This document shows, piece after piece, positions 45,734 through 64,000 of a stretch of DNA of 64,000 nt. Within the stretch, counting starts at the first letter, position 1. Each line of letters begins with the position of its first letter. The translations under genes and the position numbers were made by a program. Source of the DNA: Corythoichthys intestinalis (lineage: Eukaryota; Chordata; Actinopteri; Syngnathiformes; Syngnathidae); assembly GCF_030265065.1 (NCBI RefSeq), contig NC_080413.1:1307001-1371000 (forward strand), in the 5' to 3' direction. The notes beneath the pieces were generated by a model. That model was not told where the DNA came from. It saw only the letters and a program-made list of their open reading frames with translations, and searched no databases.

Positions 45734-45849
45734 TATTTAAGACGTGAAAACATGGCACTGTTCTATTCTTTTTTTTTTCATAACATTTTAACTTTCTGTA
45801 AATTTCGGTAAATCTTTACTTTACTTACATTCTAACGAAATATCCTTGG

Positions 45850-46261
45850 GATGTGAATGATCAGTGCCATCGGCCGCGAGACGCATCCAATCCATTTGGA
45901 TGCAAAGCTACCACAAATACATTCTGATCCGTCCGTTACCATCGTTAGTTTGGACGCACAGGTATTTTCAAATCCAGCTGGTGGCGCTAAAGTCATTTTC
46001 CAAAACCGCCAATCAACCACACGGAAAAAGAAGAAGAAGAAAGAAAAGAAGAAGTGTGGAAACAAGTGGAAGTAGATGTGTGACAAGTGCAAAGGGTTGA
46101 GACGTCTCGCCCGCGGCACGCAGAAAAAAAATTGGACTGAAATTCAGTGTCTGGCGCGCGCGTGTCAGGTGTCAACCAGGTGCGGCCGAGGCCCCGCCCC
46201 ACACCTGAGGACGCAGGCCCGCGTGAGTCACATCTCCTGGCTTCCGGGTTGGGTTAGCGCC
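45850..46261 (+). promoter_or_regulatory. Likely promoter and 5' UTR region of asap2
   Basis: Composition rises to GC-rich before the asap2 ATG ('gtgcggccgaggccccgcc' at about 46180-46200; 'gcgcgcgcg' at 46155). An (AAG)n-rich tract lies at 46025-46055. No clear TATA box. Confidence 0.4.
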
Positions 46262-63974
<17,713 letters not shown>

Positions 63975-64000
63975 GTAAGTCGTCCGCCGCCGCACGTCAG

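Noticed and set aside
45857-46119. Small frames upstream of asap2 on both strands
   Set aside because: They cross an (AAG)n-rich tract and the 5' flank; no similarity or conserved context.

Overview
This is a window of vertebrate nuclear DNA, almost certainly from a ray-finned (teleost) fish. Four spliced protein genes with vertebrate exon structures sit in a sea of DNA transposons typical of fish: Tc1/mariner, hAT and its MITEs, piggyBac, Tigger-like elements, a V-SINE-like tRNA SINE and LTR-like repeats. AT-rich introns, GC-rich exons and GT-AG junctions whose phases agree throughout support this. The exact species cannot be told from the sequence.

Layout. 0-4.6 kb is stacked repeats. zbtb25 (+, 4945-10147) has two coding exons and encodes a BTB/two-zinc-finger repressor-type protein. 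10.2-15.7 kb is repeats. Next comes a ten-exon minus-strand gene (15734-22692) for an MTHFD1-type methylenetetrahydrofolate dehydrogenase/cyclohydrolase. It is convergent with zbtb25, as human MTHFD1 and ZBTB25 are, but it ends after the dehydrogenase/cyclohydrolase domain and starts with what looks like a mitochondrial presequence. 22.7-33.5 kb holds no recognised gene: nested hATs, a Tc1 element, and two minus-strand stretches that look like the 3' ends of unidentified transcripts. cep43 (FGFR1OP; minus, 33498-42340, twelve coding exons) encodes a centriolar/centriolar-satellite protein. asap2 (+, 46262 to beyond the window end, nineteen coding exons seen) encodes an Arf GTPase-activating protein with BAR, PH, ArfGAP and ankyrin parts. 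cep43 and asap2 are divergent, with 3.9 kb between their start codons.

The genes do not form a pathway; they are ordinary neighbours with separate roles (transcription, one-carbon metabolism, centrosome/cilium, membrane traffic). The most notable biology is the short mitochondrial-looking MTHFD1 paralogue. The most notable DNA structure is a repeat family that carries long minisatellites inside introns of cep43 and asap2, plus nested transposons whose target-site duplications can still be read, so the order of insertion can be reconstructed.
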